DNA of 64,000 nt, from positions 62,001 to 126,000 of the forward strand of contig NZ_JYLM01000004.1 in NCBI RefSeq assembly GCF_001439815.1, given 5' to 3'. This DNA comes from Pseudomonas orientalis (GTDB lineage: Bacteria > Pseudomonadota > Gammaproteobacteria > Pseudomonadales > Pseudomonadaceae). A model generated the notes under the pieces. That model did no database searches. It was given only the letters and a program-made list of their open reading frames with translations, and was not told where the DNA came from. How positions within the stretch are numbered: position 1 is the stretch's first letter; each line of letters starts with the position of its first letter. This document shows, in pieces, positions 30,048 to 39,438 of the stretch. The translations under genes and the position numbers were made by a program.

Positions 30048-30380
30048 ATGAGTTTGACCGAAGCCCGTTTTCACGACCTGGTGGATGCGACCCAGCAGGC
30101 GCTGGAAGATATTTTCGACGAGAGTGACCTAGACATCGATTTGGAGAGCTCCGCCGGTGTGCTGACGGTCAAGTTCGAAAACGGCACTCAATTGATCTTC
30201 AGCCGCCAGGAACCGTTGCGCCAGCTGTGGCTGGCTGCCCGCTCCGGTGGTTTTCACTTCGACTTCAACGAAGAAGACAACAACTGGCAATGCGATACCA
30301 GCGATGAACTGCTCAGTGAAATGCTCACGCGGCTAGTCTTTGAACAAGCCGGCGTTGAGCTGGATTTCGACGAGATTTGA
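30048..30380 (+). CDS. cyaY: Frataxin-like iron donor CyaY
   Basis: A 110-residue frataxin family protein. It has the acidic N-terminal helix FHDLVDATQQALEDIFDESD and the strand region ESSAGVLTVKFENGTQLIFS. The signature PLRQLWLAARSGGFHFDF follows. It binds iron and regulates iron-sulphur cluster assembly by IscS/IscU. ATG at 30048 is the only supported start. It is divergent from lptM with a 238-base gap between, in which no further gene was seen. Confidence 0.95.
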   Translation: MSLTEARFHDLVDATQQALEDIFDESDLDIDLESSAGVLTVKFENGTQLIFSRQEPLRQLWLAARSGGFHFDFNEEDNNWQCDTSDELLSEMLTRLVFEQAGVELDFDEI

Positions 30381-30382
30381 CC

Positions 30383-30601
30383 GTGACCCAGCCTGCACCC
30401 ATTCGCCCGCCCAAGCCGCTGTTCAGCAATGTCAGCCCGGCGGTGCCGTCACCTTGTATCAGTTTGTGTCGCCTGGACGAGCAGAAAGTCTGCCTCGGCT
30501 GTTTCCGCCATGTGGAAGATATCCGCGAATGGCGCTCCGCCGATGATGAGCGGCGCCGAGTGATCTGTGCCGAGGCCGAGCAGCGACGGGCCCGCGCCTG
30601 A
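30383..30601 (+). CDS. DUF1289 cysteine-motif protein
   Basis: A 72-residue protein. The DUF1289 motif SPCISLCRLDEQKVCLGCFR carries four cysteines, probably a metal site, followed by a HVEDIREW helix. The function is unknown. Translation may start at GTG 30383 or TTG 30377, the latter overlapping the cyaY stop by 4 bases. The GTG has the better spaced GACGAG upstream. It is likely co-transcribed with cyaY and followed by a terminator. Confidence 0.85.
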   Translation: MTQPAPIRPPKPLFSNVSPAVPSPCISLCRLDEQKVCLGCFRHVEDIREWRSADDERRRVICAEAEQRRARA

Positions 30602-30669
30602 GGTCGTCTTGTTTATTTGTGACGCTGTGGTAGTGTCCGGTTACGCCTCAACTCATCGAGGCCCGTGAG

Positions 30670-30705
30670 AACCCCGCCTTTTCCTGGCGGGGTTTTGCTT
30701 TTTTG
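30670..30705 (+). terminator. Rho-independent terminator after the cyaY-DUF1289 unit
   Basis: AACCCCGCC pairs with GGCGGGGTT around a 7-base loop, followed by TTGCTTTTTT. It ends 28 bases before rnk, so rnk needs its own promoter or readthrough. Confidence 0.88.
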
Positions 30706-30732
30706 TGCAGAAAAAAGGAGTCTGCCTGAATC

Positions 30733-31146
30733 ATGACCACCGCACCGTCCATCATTCTCACCCGTCTTGACGTGCAGCGTCTGGAGCAACTGATCGACCG
30801 CCTGGGCGACGAGTTTCCCGGTGTCGAAGCGTTGCAGCACGAACTCGACCGCGCCGAAGAAGTGGTTGGCCACGATGAAGTGCCTGCAAGTGTCGTGACC
30901 ATGAACTCCAGTGTGCATTGCCGCGAGCAAGGCAGCGGCAAGGACTATCATCTGACCCTGGTTTACCCCAAGGACGCCAACGCCGACGAAGGCAAGATTT
31001 CGATTCTGGCGCCGGTGGGCAGCGCGTTGCTCGGCCTGCAAGTGGGCCAGCACATTGACTGGCCTGCGCCGGGCGGCAAGACCCTCAAGCTCGAGCTGCT
31101 GAGTGTCGAAGGCCAACCCAAGGACGGCGGTCCTTTTCCTCTTTAA
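30733..31146 (+). CDS. rnk: Rnk, regulator of nucleoside diphosphate kinase
   Basis: A 137-residue protein. A short N-terminal coiled-coil part (LTRLDVQRLEQLIDRLGDEF) precedes a GreA/GreB C-terminal-like domain (DYHLTLVYPKDANADEGKIS, APVGSALLGLQVGQHIDWPA). Rnk binds RNA polymerase and influences nucleoside diphosphate kinase levels and alginate production in P. aeruginosa. Its stop overlaps the cyaA stop by 4 bases in convergent orientation. Confidence 0.93.
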   Translation: MTTAPSIILTRLDVQRLEQLIDRLGDEFPGVEALQHELDRAEEVVGHDEVPASVVTMNSSVHCREQGSGKDYHLTLVYPKDANADEGKISILAPVGSALLGLQVGQHIDWPAPGGKTLKLELLSVEGQPKDGGPFPL

Positions 31147-33983
31147 ATCTGGTCCAGCGCCTGATTGAGCGCGAGCTCAAGCTCGGCCTTGTAGCGCAGG
31201 TACAGATTGCTCGGGCTTTGCACGTCGCCAAGCAGGCCCGACAGATCCAGATCGGTGATGTAGCAACGGTAACGCTCGGGTTCCCGGCGCTGCCCGACGA
31301 TTTCCCGGGCGACCACCGCAAACAGCTGGTCGCCGAATTCCAATTCGGAAAATTCGCGCTGATTGCAGTACAGCGTAATACCCACCTGGCCGGGCGCCGC
31401 CTTGGCGATAATCGCCTGTACGTCATAAAACGGCTTGTTGGCGGGGTTTTGCGGGGCCGGCCTTGGTTCGACCAGACGAGCGCGGGCGTTGCCCGACGGC
31501 AGCAGTTGGTAATACGAGATTTGGACTTCGCCCAACGGTTGTTGGGTGTCCAGGGGTGACAGCGCTTCGCGGCGATAGATGATCGAGAGCAGGAAGCGCT
31601 GCAGCGGTGCCAACAGGCTTTGCTCGTCATGGAACGGCAAGCGCTGCTGCCAGAGCGCATTGAATTCGTCGAGCACATACAGCTCGGCAAACCCTTCATT
31701 GACCCGGTAGAACACCTGTATGCAATCGGCCATGCCCATGGGCAGCAGCAGCGCCAGGTCGTGGTCTTCCAGGGCCATGGCGTCCAGGTGCCACGGGCTG
31801 TAGCTGGCCAGCTCTTCGCTGAGGTAGGCGATCAAGGCATCCTGGGTCGGCAGCGCGACATGGGTGGCTTGGCCGGGAATCAATTCCATGACGTGATAAT
31901 GCTGCTGCACCTGGAGCAGGTAGCGGTGATTGCCCTGGCCGAGCAGCAGGTTCTGCGCCGTGTCGAATACCTCTTCCACGCGCTGGGCAATGAACTGTGC
32001 GCGGTTGTGACAGAAGCAGCGCACGCGCAACCGGGGCAAATGATCCGACGGCAGTTGGTTGAGGTAGTCGCGCAGGCAGTCGAGCAGCGCATGGGGCCCG
32101 TCGTAGCGGCTGACCATCACCTCATTCCAGCTATTGAGCGTGACCTGATCCAGGGTCAATACCAGGTTCTCGCGTACACCGGCATAACTCAGCGAGTCGG
32201 TGCGCTCGGTGGTCATCAGAATATTCAGGTCGCGGTGATGCTTGAGCGGGTCGACGCCGACGTTGATCAGCAAAAGCACGTCTTCCGGCACCGCCGAACG
32301 TAACAGGCGAGTTTCATCGACGCTGGCCATGGGCAGGGCGATGGTCTGTTGCAGGCTGCCCAGCAGGTTGAACAGCTCGAACTCGGTCATGTCGCTGACG
32401 CCTGGGTGCAGCGCCAGGCGCGTACTGCTGTCGATCACACCATTACGATGACACCAGGTGAGCATTTCCAGCAGGTCGCGGCTGCGCTTGATGGGCGCAA
32501 AGTGCTCCCATTCCAGGGCGGTGAGGTTGCCGTTATACAGGCCCCAATGGTGCTGCCCCGGCTCCTTGCGGTTGGGCGAGTGCACCAGGGTCAAGGTGTC
32601 TTCGGCCAGGTCCGGGGCAATCCCGGGGTTGATGAACTCGACCTTGCCGGCCTTGCGTTCAAAGGCCGCGTACAAGCGACGGCCCAGCACATTGAGATCG
32701 CGCCGGTTGATCAGGCTGACGGTCTGTTCCGTGCGGGCGAACTGGGTGAGGAAGCGATAACTGTAGTTCAGCTCGTTGACCAGGGCGCGGCGCTCGGAGG
32801 CGACCTGACGCACTTTCCATTGGCTGCGGCTGTCCAGCAGAGCCAGTTGGCGCGGGTCCCAACCCCATTCATGGGCCAGGCGTTCCAGCAACAGTCGCTG
32901 CCAGCTGGCGGTGCGCTGGCCGGCGCTGAGCTTGCGGTTGACCTTCAGGTACAGGCTGCGCCGTACCAGTTCCAGGCGCTCCGGTTCATTGCGGGCCTTG
33001 AGGTATTCCTCGATGCGGCGGTAGACCACGATATAAGGGTCCAGCTCATCCAGGTCCATCTGATTGGCAAACACCGCACGCTTGAAGCGCAGGCTCAGGC
33101 ACTGCACATCGGGATGTTCGCTCGCGTAGACCTCGGTCAGCAGCAGCTTGAGCACCGACTTATAGGGCGACTCGATACCCTTGAACAATTGCCACAGCCC
33201 GGCGCCGATGAACTCCCCTGGAGGGATGTGCGCCAGATGGCCGAGGTCGAGGGTTTCGTCGGCGCGGATGAAACGTTTTGAGATCAGCGTGTGGGTGAAT
33301 TCGGCGTAGCGGCTTTCTTCATACACCGGCACCAGCCACCAGATCGGCGTGCGCCCGGCCAGCCAGATTGCCGTGCGGTAGAACTCATCCAGCAGCAGAT
33401 AGTGCTGGGTGGTGCCGCAATCGTCGGAGCTCAGTTGCGTGTCCCGTTCACCGAGCACAAAGCGCGTCGGTTCGATCAGAAAGAAGTGGGCTTCGGCGCC
33501 CATGGTCTGAGCCCAGGCTTCCAGCAGTTGGCACTTTTTGCGCAGCTCGGCCAGCTCGTTGTCATTCAGGTCCGGCGCGTGGCACACCCACACGTCCATA
33601 TCGCTTTGATCCGCCTGGGCCAGCGTCCCCAGGCTGCCCATCAGGAACAGGCCGTGAATGGGCGTTGGCGGGTTGCCGCGACGCGCCTTGTAGGAGAACG
33701 AGCGGGTCAGGCGCTGGGCTTCAGCGAGGGCCTGGGCATCGGGTTCGAAATTCGACAGCCCGGCCGGCGTGCCACTGGATACATAGCCTGGCAGTAAAGG
33801 GTGATTGACGTGGAAAAACAGCGGCAACAGCGTCAGCACGCTTTGCTGGCGCGGCGTCAGCCCCTCGACCGCCCGGGCCATACGGCCCTCATTGAGGGCC
33901 ATGAAACGCGCGCGCAATTGGGCAAGCACCTTGCGGTCGATGCCTTCGTCCAGGTCGGGGCGGATTTCATGGGTGCGGGTCAT
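31143..33983 (-). CDS. cyaA: Class I adenylate cyclase CyaA
   Basis: A 946-residue class I adenylate cyclase. The catalytic N-terminal half includes IHGLFLMGSLGTLAQADQSD and MDVWVCHAPDLNDNELAELR, and a metal-binding aspartate pair is seen at SDMDVW. The C-terminal half carries the regulatory part known from enterics. It makes cAMP from ATP; in Pseudomonas cAMP works with Vfr in virulence and surface sensing. This soluble enzyme differs from the membrane cyclase CyaB. It lies between rnk (convergent) and two small genes. Confidence 0.95.
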   Translation of the reverse strand: MTRTHEIRPDLDEGIDRKVLAQLRARFMALNEGRMARAVEGLTPRQQSVLTLLPLFFHVNHPLLPGYVSSGTPAGLSNFEPDAQALAEAQRLTRSFSYKARRGNPPTPIHGLFLMGSLGTLAQADQSDMDVWVCHAPDLNDNELAELRKKCQLLEAWAQTMGAEAHFFLIEPTRFVLGERDTQLSSDDCGTTQHYLLLDEFYRTAIWLAGRTPIWWLVPVYEESRYAEFTHTLISKRFIRADETLDLGHLAHIPPGEFIGAGLWQLFKGIESPYKSVLKLLLTEVYASEHPDVQCLSLRFKRAVFANQMDLDELDPYIVVYRRIEEYLKARNEPERLELVRRSLYLKVNRKLSAGQRTASWQRLLLERLAHEWGWDPRQLALLDSRSQWKVRQVASERRALVNELNYSYRFLTQFARTEQTVSLINRRDLNVLGRRLYAAFERKAGKVEFINPGIAPDLAEDTLTLVHSPNRKEPGQHHWGLYNGNLTALEWEHFAPIKRSRDLLEMLTWCHRNGVIDSSTRLALHPGVSDMTEFELFNLLGSLQQTIALPMASVDETRLLRSAVPEDVLLLINVGVDPLKHHRDLNILMTTERTDSLSYAGVRENLVLTLDQVTLNSWNEVMVSRYDGPHALLDCLRDYLNQLPSDHLPRLRVRCFCHNRAQFIAQRVEEVFDTAQNLLLGQGNHRYLLQVQQHYHVMELIPGQATHVALPTQDALIAYLSEELASYSPWHLDAMALEDHDLALLLPMGMADCIQVFYRVNEGFAELYVLDEFNALWQQRLPFHDEQSLLAPLQRFLLSIIYRREALSPLDTQQPLGEVQISYYQLLPSGNARARLVEPRPAPQNPANKPFYDVQAIIAKAAPGQVGITLYCNQREFSELEFGDQLFAVVAREIVGQRREPERYRCYITDLDLSGLLGDVQSPSNLYLRYKAELELALNQALDQI

Positions 33984-34152
33984 GTCGAACTCGGTGGCTC
34001 GCAGGGCCCGACGTGGGCGGCCGTGTAGGAGTTTACAGACAGTAGCGTAGGAGTTTTAGAGGGAAATAGAGGTTGGCGGCAGAATTTTGTGAGTTGCACG
34101 GCAACGCCCGCGGAATCCGCAGAGGGGCGGACTCCATGAGCGGGAACAGGTG

Positions 34153-34407
34153 TCAGGCGGCTTCTTTGGTCGAGGCGGTGGTCAGGATAGTCAGCAAGGT
34201 CTGGGCTTGCTCGGCGGCGTCCCGGCCAAGGCTGGTCAGATAGCCTCCGTCCGGTTGGTCGATAAGCCCCTTGGCGTGGAGGCGCTTGGCAGCGGCGACG
34301 GCAGCAGGCGCGGCGGTCTGATGGACTTTCAGACCTTCCTTGGTGCTGTCCAGGGGGAAGAGTACAAGGATTTCCAGTTCGGCAACCAACTCAGGGGTAT
34401 ACGACAT
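34153..34407 (-). CDS. Small protein of the TIGR02647 family
   Basis: An 84-residue protein that matches the TIGR02647 family from memory: LVAELEILVLFPLDSTKEGL at the start, then KVHQTAAPAAVAAAKRLHAK and the winged-helix-like GLIDQPDGGYLTSLGRDAAE. The pattern resembles a small helix-turn-helix fold, but no function is established. It is a stand-alone gene with a GC-rich upstream region of about 95 bases. Confidence 0.72.
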   Translation of the reverse strand: MSYTPELVAELEILVLFPLDSTKEGLKVHQTAAPAAVAAAKRLHAKGLIDQPDGGYLTSLGRDAAEQAQTLLTILTTASTKEAA

Positions 34408-34502
34408 AAGGACTCCAGACTTTCTAAAATTTATTAGAGACTAGCAGGCCATAAGGTGAACGCACTTTGCCGAACTGTCCAGCGTGTTGCAGCGCGGCTG
34501 GA

Positions 34503-34787
34503 TTATTCCTTTTCAGGCGGCAGCTCGGGCAGTGCCCGCAACGCGGTTTCATACCATTGGGTATCAAAGGCGCGGTCCTTATCCAGCATCGCGTCGATCT
34601 CGAAGGCCAGCACGTGGGCCATGAGATTCAGGATCTCTTCTCGCTCATAACCTACCAGCGTCAGCTTGTTGAACGTGGCCTTGGCCGCCGGCGGGTTATC
34701 GCTTTCGATCTGGTTCTCGATGGCCTGGATCAGCGTGCTTTCGGTGAATTCTTCTTCGTCATTGTCGATGTCGGTCGGCTCGCTCAT
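34503..34787 (-). CDS. Small acidic hypothetical protein
   Basis: A 94-residue protein of unknown function. It is acidic (DIDNDEEEFTES near the start) and mainly helical, with KATFNKLTLVGYEREEILNL in the middle and a C-terminal WYETALRALPELPPEKE. No family was recognised with confidence. A pairwise helical-repeat fold of the TPR kind is possible from its alternating small and large residues. ATG at 34787 has GGAG about 7 bases upstream. It ends 95 bases upstream of the TIGR02647 gene. Confidence 0.65.
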   Translation of the reverse strand: MSEPTDIDNDEEEFTESTLIQAIENQIESDNPPAAKATFNKLTLVGYEREEILNLMAHVLAFEIDAMLDKDRAFDTQWYETALRALPELPPEKE

Positions 34788-34912
34788 GGCAGGCTCCTGA
34801 AGGAAAGGGTGTCAGTCTAACGCCATTCAGGCCGTTGATGCTGCTGGTCAGGCCAAGCCTCGGCGTCTATAACGCTTGCAGCCAACCCCGCACACGGCCT
34901 GGAGGCTCTGCG

Positions 34913-35572
34913 ATGCTCAAGCTTTACGGATTTTCGGTCAGTAACTACTACAACATGGTCAAGCTGGCGCTGATGGAGAAAGGGCTGCCTTTCGAAGAGG
35001 TGCCTTTTTATGCGGGACAAACGCCTGAAGCCCTGGCGGTGAGTCCGCGCGGCAAGGTGCCGGTGCTTGGCGTCAAGCAAGGCTTCATCAACGAAACCAG
35101 CGTCATCCTCGAATACATCGAGCAGACTCAGGAAGGGCCGGCGCTGCTGCCAGCCGACCCGTTCCAGCGTGCCCAGGTGCTGGCGTTGTGCCGTGAGATC
35201 GAGCTGTACATCGAATTGCCTGCGCGGGCGTGCTTCGCCGAAGCCTTTTTTGGCATGACGGTGCCGGAGGCGATCAAGGAAAAATCCCGAGCTGAATTGT
35301 TGCTTGGAGTCGGTACGTTAGGCCGGCACGGCCAGTTCGCGCCTTATGTGGCGGGGGAGCGCTTCACAATTGCCGATCTGTATTTCATGTACAGCTTGAA
35401 TCTGGCCTGTGGTGTGGGCGAGAAGCTGTTCGGGCTGGACCTGCTGGCGCAGTTGCCGCAGGCGACGGCGTTGCTGGGGCGTTTGAACGAGATGCCCAAT
35501 GCGCAAAAGGTCGAGGCGGACAGGCTGGCGGCGATGCCGGGATTCCTGGCGATGATTGCAGCCAGGAAATAG
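34913..35572 (+). CDS. Glutathione S-transferase family protein
   Basis: A 219-residue protein. The thioredoxin-like N-terminal domain (about 1-78) starts LKLYGFSVSNYYNMVKLALM and has the glutathione-binding SPRGKVPVLGV and INETSVILEYIE. The all-helical C-terminal domain carries GERFTIADLYFMYSLNLACG. It probably conjugates or reduces with glutathione; the substrate is unknown. ATG at 34913 follows GGAGG. A REPIN region lies directly after the stop. Confidence 0.9.
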   Translation: MLKLYGFSVSNYYNMVKLALMEKGLPFEEVPFYAGQTPEALAVSPRGKVPVLGVKQGFINETSVILEYIEQTQEGPALLPADPFQRAQVLALCREIELYIELPARACFAEAFFGMTVPEAIKEKSRAELLLGVGTLGRHGQFAPYVAGERFTIADLYFMYSLNLACGVGEKLFGLDLLAQLPQATALLGRLNEMPNAQKVEADRLAAMPGFLAMIAARK

Positions 35573-35574
35573 TC

Positions 35575-35714
35575 AAATGTGGGGGGCTTGCCCCAATGCC
35601 AGTCAGTTAGCGCCGATCCCCTGTGGGAGGGGGCTTGCCCCCGATAGCGGTGGGTCAACCAACATCAGTGTTTGCTGGGCCGACGTCATCGGGGGCAAGC
35701 CCCCTCCCACATTT
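35575..35714. repeat. REP fragment plus full REPIN (GTGGGAGGGGGC type)
   Basis: A decayed half element (AATGTGGGGGGCTTGCCCCA, 35576-35595) precedes a full REPIN at 35621-35714, whose arms CTGTGGGAGGGGGCTTGCCC and GGGCAAGCCCCCTCCCACAT enclose about 50 bases. It lies between the convergent GST and argH genes, ending two bases before the argH stop codon. Confidence 0.88.
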
Positions 35715-35715
35715 T

Positions 35716-37110
35716 TTAGCGGCTGGCGAGCAGTGCCTGGCCGCGCACGACTGCGGCCTTCACCTGCGCCGGCGCAGTGCCGCCGATGTGATTACGCGCA
35801 TTCACCGAACCTTCCAGCGTCAGCACGGCAAACACGTCCTGCTCGATCTGGTCGCTGAACTGGCGCAGCTCTTCCAGGCTCATTTCCGCCAGGTCCTTGC
35901 CGGTGTCCACGCCGTATTTCACGGCATGGCCGACGATTTCGTGACAGTCGCGGAAGGGCAGGCCACGACGCACCAGGTAGTCGGCCAGGTCGGTCGCGGT
36001 TGAGAAGCCGCGCAAGGCTGCTTCGCGCATGATCGCATGCCTGGGCTTGATCGCCGGAATCATGTCGGCAAACGCACGCAGTGAGTCGCGCAGGGTGTCG
36101 GCCGCGTCGAACAGCGGTTCCTTGTCTTCCTGGTTGTCCTTGTTGTAGGCCAGCGGCTGGCCTTTCATCAGGGTCAGCAGGCCCATCAGTGCGCCGAATA
36201 CGCGGCCGCTCTTGCCACGTACCAGTTCGGGCACGTCGGGGTTTTTCTTTTGCGGCATGATCGAGCTGCCGGTGCAGAAACGGTCCGGCAGGTCGATGAA
36301 CTGGAATTGCGCGCTGGTCCACAGCACCAGCTCTTCGGAAAACCGCGACAGGTGCATCATCGCGATGCTGGCGGCGGCGCAGAATTCGATGGCGAAATCA
36401 CGGTCCGACACGCCGTCCAGGGAGTTGCCGCCCACGGCGTCGAAGCCCAGCAGTTGCGCGGTGTACTCGCGGTCGATCGGGTAGGTGGTGCCGGCCAGCG
36501 CGGCGCTGCCCAGCGGCATGCGGTTGGCGCGCTTGCGGCAGTCCACCAGGCGCTCGTAATCGCGGCTGAGCATTTCGAACCAGGCCAGCAGGTGGTGGCC
36601 GAAGGTCACGGGCTGGGCGGTTTGCAGGTGTGTGAAACCGGGCATGATGGTGTCCGATTCACGCTCGGCCTGTTCCAGCAAACCTTTCTGCAGGCGGGTG
36701 ATTTCAGCCAGGATCAAGTCGATTTCGTCACGCAGCCACAGGCGGATATCGGTGGCCACCTGATCGTTACGGCTGCGACCGGTATGCAGCTTCTTGCCGG
36801 TCACACCGATGCGATCAGTCAGGCGGGCCTCGATGTTCATGTGCACGTCTTCCAGGTCGACGCGCCAGTCGAACGTGCCGGCTTCGATCTCGCCCCGGAT
36901 GGTGGTCAGGCCATCGATGATGCTGTCGCGCTCGGCGTCGGTCAGCACGCCGACCTTGGCCAGCATGGTGGCGTGGGCGATGGAGCCCATGATGTCGTGG
37001 CGGTACAGGCGCTGGTCGAAGTTGACGGAGGCGGTGAAGCGCGCGACGAAGGCGTCGACGGGTTCACTGAAGCGGCCGCCCCAGGACTGGTTGGTCTTGT
37101 CGGTGCTCAT
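35716..37110 (-). CDS. argH: Argininosuccinate lyase ArgH
   Basis: A 464-residue enzyme of the fumarase/aspartase superfamily. Signatures are the N-terminal [37 protein letters not shown] and [12 protein letters not shown] [16 protein letters not shown], and the signature [12 protein letters not shown] near residue 285. It cleaves argininosuccinate to arginine and fumarate. The gene is divergent from algR, with a 501-base region between; in PAO1 the sensor kinase gene algZ/fimS is found there. Confidence 0.96.
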   Translation of the reverse strand: MSTDKTNQSWGGRFSEPVDAFVARFTASVNFDQRLYRHDIMGSIAHATMLAKVGVLTDAERDSIIDGLTTIRGEIEAGTFDWRVDLEDVHMNIEARLTDRIGVTGKKLHTGRSRNDQVATDIRLWLRDEIDLILAEITRLQKGLLEQAERESDTIMPGFTHLQTAQPVTFGHHLLAWFEMLSRDYERLVDCRKRANRMPLGSAALAGTTYPIDREYTAQLLGFDAVGGNSLDGVSDRDFAIEFCAAASIAMMHLSRFSEELVLWTSAQFQFIDLPDRFCTGSSIMPQKKNPDVPELVRGKSGRVFGALMGLLTLMKGQPLAYNKDNQEDKEPLFDAADTLRDSLRAFADMIPAIKPRHAIMREAALRGFSTATDLADYLVRRGLPFRDCHEIVGHAVKYGVDTGKDLAEMSLEELRQFSDQIEQDVFAVLTLEGSVNARNHIGGTAPAQVKAAVVRGQALLASR

Positions 37111-37611
37111 GAATTCGCTCGTGATCTGCTTAAAAGAGGCGTGAAGGTGTACCGCCGATAATAACAGGGTTGTCCGCGGACGCGATGCTGTGGGTGGACG
37201 GCAATTTATTTGTACAAAGGATGGCTAAGTGCCTTGCCGCCGATCCGATCCGGGACGAGACTGGGAACAGGACCTTATTGAAACGATATTTGACGATTGA
37301 GCAATATCGTCCCACCGAGCGTCTACAGTTGGACTGAGAGTGTGTGAATGCACCAAAGTCGGGTCATGCGGTCAGAGCCCAGACTATCCATTGAAAACGG
37401 GGGTATTCGGATTGTGTATCAGCAAACCCTATGACAATGCGCGAAGTTGGCGGGTCTTGGGCGCTATTGAACAGGTCCGGGTAAATTTGGGTGCCACTCC
37501 AAGGGCACTTTTTGCCGCTTGCGCCAGTCTTAGCGTGGATCGCTGTGACGTCAGTCACCGCACCTGTCTACGCTATCCTTGTGCGAGACTCACGCAGGAA
37601 TCCAGCGCTAT
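37111..37611. other. argH-algR intergenic region, no kinase gene seen
   Basis: These 501 bases hold no convincing gene; the 91-codon frame at 37340-37615 has no family features and an in-frame overlap with algR. There is no long frame that could encode AlgZ/FimS. Possible regulatory features are an exact 5-base dyad GTGAC-GTCA-GTCAC at 37545-37558 and moderate A+T-rich patches. Divergent promoters for argH and algR must be here. Confidence 0.7.
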
Positions 37612-38358
37612 ATGAATGTCCTGATCGTTGATGACGAACCCCAAGCCCGCGAGCGACTGAGCCGTCTGGTCAGTGAAATCGAGGGTTATACAGTCCTTGA
37701 GCCGAGCGCCACCAGCGGCGAAGAGGCGTTGACGCTGATCGACAGCCTCAAGCCCGATGTGGTGTTGCTCGATATCGGCATGCCGCTCCTTGATGGCCTG
37801 CAAGTCGCCGCCCGCCTGAGCGAGCGCGAATCGCCACCGGCGGTGGTGCTGTGCGCGGCACAGGAAGAGTTTTCTGCACAGACGCTCGAAGACAGCGGTG
37901 TCAGTTTTCTCGTCAAGCCGGTGGCTGGCGACGCGTTGCTCAAGGCCTTGAAGAAGGCCGAGCGTCCCAGCCGCGCCCAGCTCGCCGCCCTGACCCAGCC
38001 TGCGGCCCAGAGTGGCAATGGCCCGCGCAGCCATATCAGCGCACGGACCCGCAAGGGTATCGAGCTGATTCCCCTGGGTGAGGTGGTCTATTTTATCGCC
38101 GACCATAAGTACGTGACCCTGCGTCACGAAGCAGGCGAAGTGTTGCTCGATGAGCCGCTCAAGGCCCTTGAGGATGAATTCGGCGACCGCTTCGTGCGCA
38201 TCCATCGCAATGCGCTGGTGGCCCGCGAGCGAATCGAGCGCTTGCAACGCACGCCTTTGGGACACTTTCAGCTCTTTCTCAAAGGGCTCAACGGCGATGC
38301 CTTGATCGTCAGTCGGCGCCATGTCGCCGGCGTGCGCAAGATGATGCAGCAGCTTTAG
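37612..38358 (+). CDS. algR: LytTR-type response regulator AlgR
   Basis: A 248-residue regulator. The receiver domain has the acidic pocket VDDEP (residues 6-10), phosphoacceptor D54 in VVLLDIGMPLLDG and conserved lysine in SFLVKPV. The LytTR DNA-binding domain (about 145-245) reads LGEVVYFIADHKYVTLRHEA, then FVRIHRNALVARERIERL. AlgR controls alginate, twitching and other surface traits in Pseudomonas. Synteny with argH upstream and hemC downstream supports the name. Its usual partner kinase is not encoded beside it. Confidence 0.93.
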   Translation: MNVLIVDDEPQARERLSRLVSEIEGYTVLEPSATSGEEALTLIDSLKPDVVLLDIGMPLLDGLQVAARLSERESPPAVVLCAAQEEFSAQTLEDSGVSFLVKPVAGDALLKALKKAERPSRAQLAALTQPAAQSGNGPRSHISARTRKGIELIPLGEVVYFIADHKYVTLRHEAGEVLLDEPLKALEDEFGDRFVRIHRNALVARERIERLQRTPLGHFQLFLKGLNGDALIVSRRHVAGVRKMMQQL

Positions 38359-38426
38359 CCCAGGGGCTGCGGCGAGTTCTGCAGTCCCTATCCCGGTGCG
38401 ACGCGGCCAGGGAGGCCCCGCACTTG

Positions 38427-38440
38427 CTGATTCAAATCAA
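38427..38440. promoter_or_regulatory. Anr/Fnr-type box upstream of hemC
   Basis: CTGATTCAAATCAA differs from TTGAT-N4-ATCAA at a single position. It lies 56 bases before the hemC ATG, in the 138-base algR-hemC gap. Anr controls several haem genes in Pseudomonas under low oxygen, so a role here is plausible. Confidence 0.4.
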
Positions 38441-38496
38441 AGCGTATTTGCCTGAGCTGTTATTATCTGCCGTATCTATTCAGTACGGATTGATCC

Positions 38497-39438
38497 ATGT
38501 CTTCTCGCGAAATCCGCATCGCCACCCGTAAAAGTGCCCTGGCCCTATGGCAGGCCGAATACGTCAAAGCACGTCTTGAACTGGCTCACCCTGGCCTCAA
38601 GGTGACCCTGGTGCCCATGGTCAGTCGCGGCGACAAGCTGCTGGACTCGCCGCTGTCGAAAATTGGCGGCAAGGGCCTGTTCGTCAAGGAGCTGGAAACC
38701 GCGCTGCTGGAAAATGAAGCAGACATCGCTGTGCATTCGATGAAAGACGTGCCCATGGACTTCCCGCAAGGGTTGGGTCTTTTTTGCATCTGCGAGCGTG
38801 AAGACCCACGCGACGCTTTTGTTTCCAACACTTACCCATCCCTGGATGCATTGCCCCTGGGCAGTATCGTGGGCACCTCGAGCCTGCGTCGCCAGGCCCA
38901 GTTGCTGACCCGTCGCCCCGACCTGCAGGTCCGCTTCCTGCGTGGCAACGTCAATACGCGCCTGGCCAAGCTGGATGCGGGCGAGTATGACGCGATCATC
39001 CTCGCCGCCGCCGGCCTGATTCGCCTGGGCTTCGAAGACCGTATCACCCGCGCGATCAGCGTTGAAGACAGCCTGCCCGCTGGCGGGCAGGGCGCGGTCG
39101 GCATCGAATGTCGTACCGCCGACAGCGAAATTCACGCATTGCTCAAGCCGCTTGATCACGCAGACACCGAAGTTCGCGTCACGGCCGAGCGTGCCCTGAA
39201 CAAACACCTCAACGGCGGCTGTCAGGTGCCGATCGCCTGCTATGCCGTGCTCGAAGGTGAAAACCTGTGGTTGCGTGGCCTGGTAGGCGACCCGGACGGC
39301 GGCACGCTGCTGACCGCCGAGGTGCGCGGTCCACAAAGCGAGGCCACGGCGCTGGGCATTCAGGTCGCCGAGGAACTGTTGGACAAGGGCGCCGGCGCCA
39401 TTCTGCAAAAGGTCTACGGCGAGGCCGGCCCGCAGTGA
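38497..39438 (+). CDS. hemC: Porphobilinogen deaminase HemC
   Basis: A 313-residue enzyme. [14 protein letters not shown] and [12 protein letters not shown] are the N-terminal signature; [12 protein letters not shown] and [15 protein letters not shown] form the substrate-binding arginines. The dipyrromethane-attachment cysteine is C242 in [12 protein letters not shown]. It joins four porphobilinogens into hydroxymethylbilane. Its stop overlaps the hemD start by 4 bases (GTGA). Confidence 0.97.
   Translation: MSSREIRIATRKSALALWQAEYVKARLELAHPGLKVTLVPMVSRGDKLLDSPLSKIGGKGLFVKELETALLENEADIAVHSMKDVPMDFPQGLGLFCICEREDPRDAFVSNTYPSLDALPLGSIVGTSSLRRQAQLLTRRPDLQVRFLRGNVNTRLAKLDAGEYDAIILAAAGLIRLGFEDRITRAISVEDSLPAGGQGAVGIECRTADSEIHALLKPLDHADTEVRVTAERALNKHLNGGCQVPIACYAVLEGENLWLRGLVGDPDGGTLLTAEVRGPQSEATALGIQVAEELLDKGAGAILQKVYGEAGPQ

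Noticed and set aside
37340..37615. A 91-codon frame upstream of algR that might be a remnant of the kinase gene
   Set aside because: It has no kinase motif and its composition is unlike coding sequence of the region. It ends inside the algR start.
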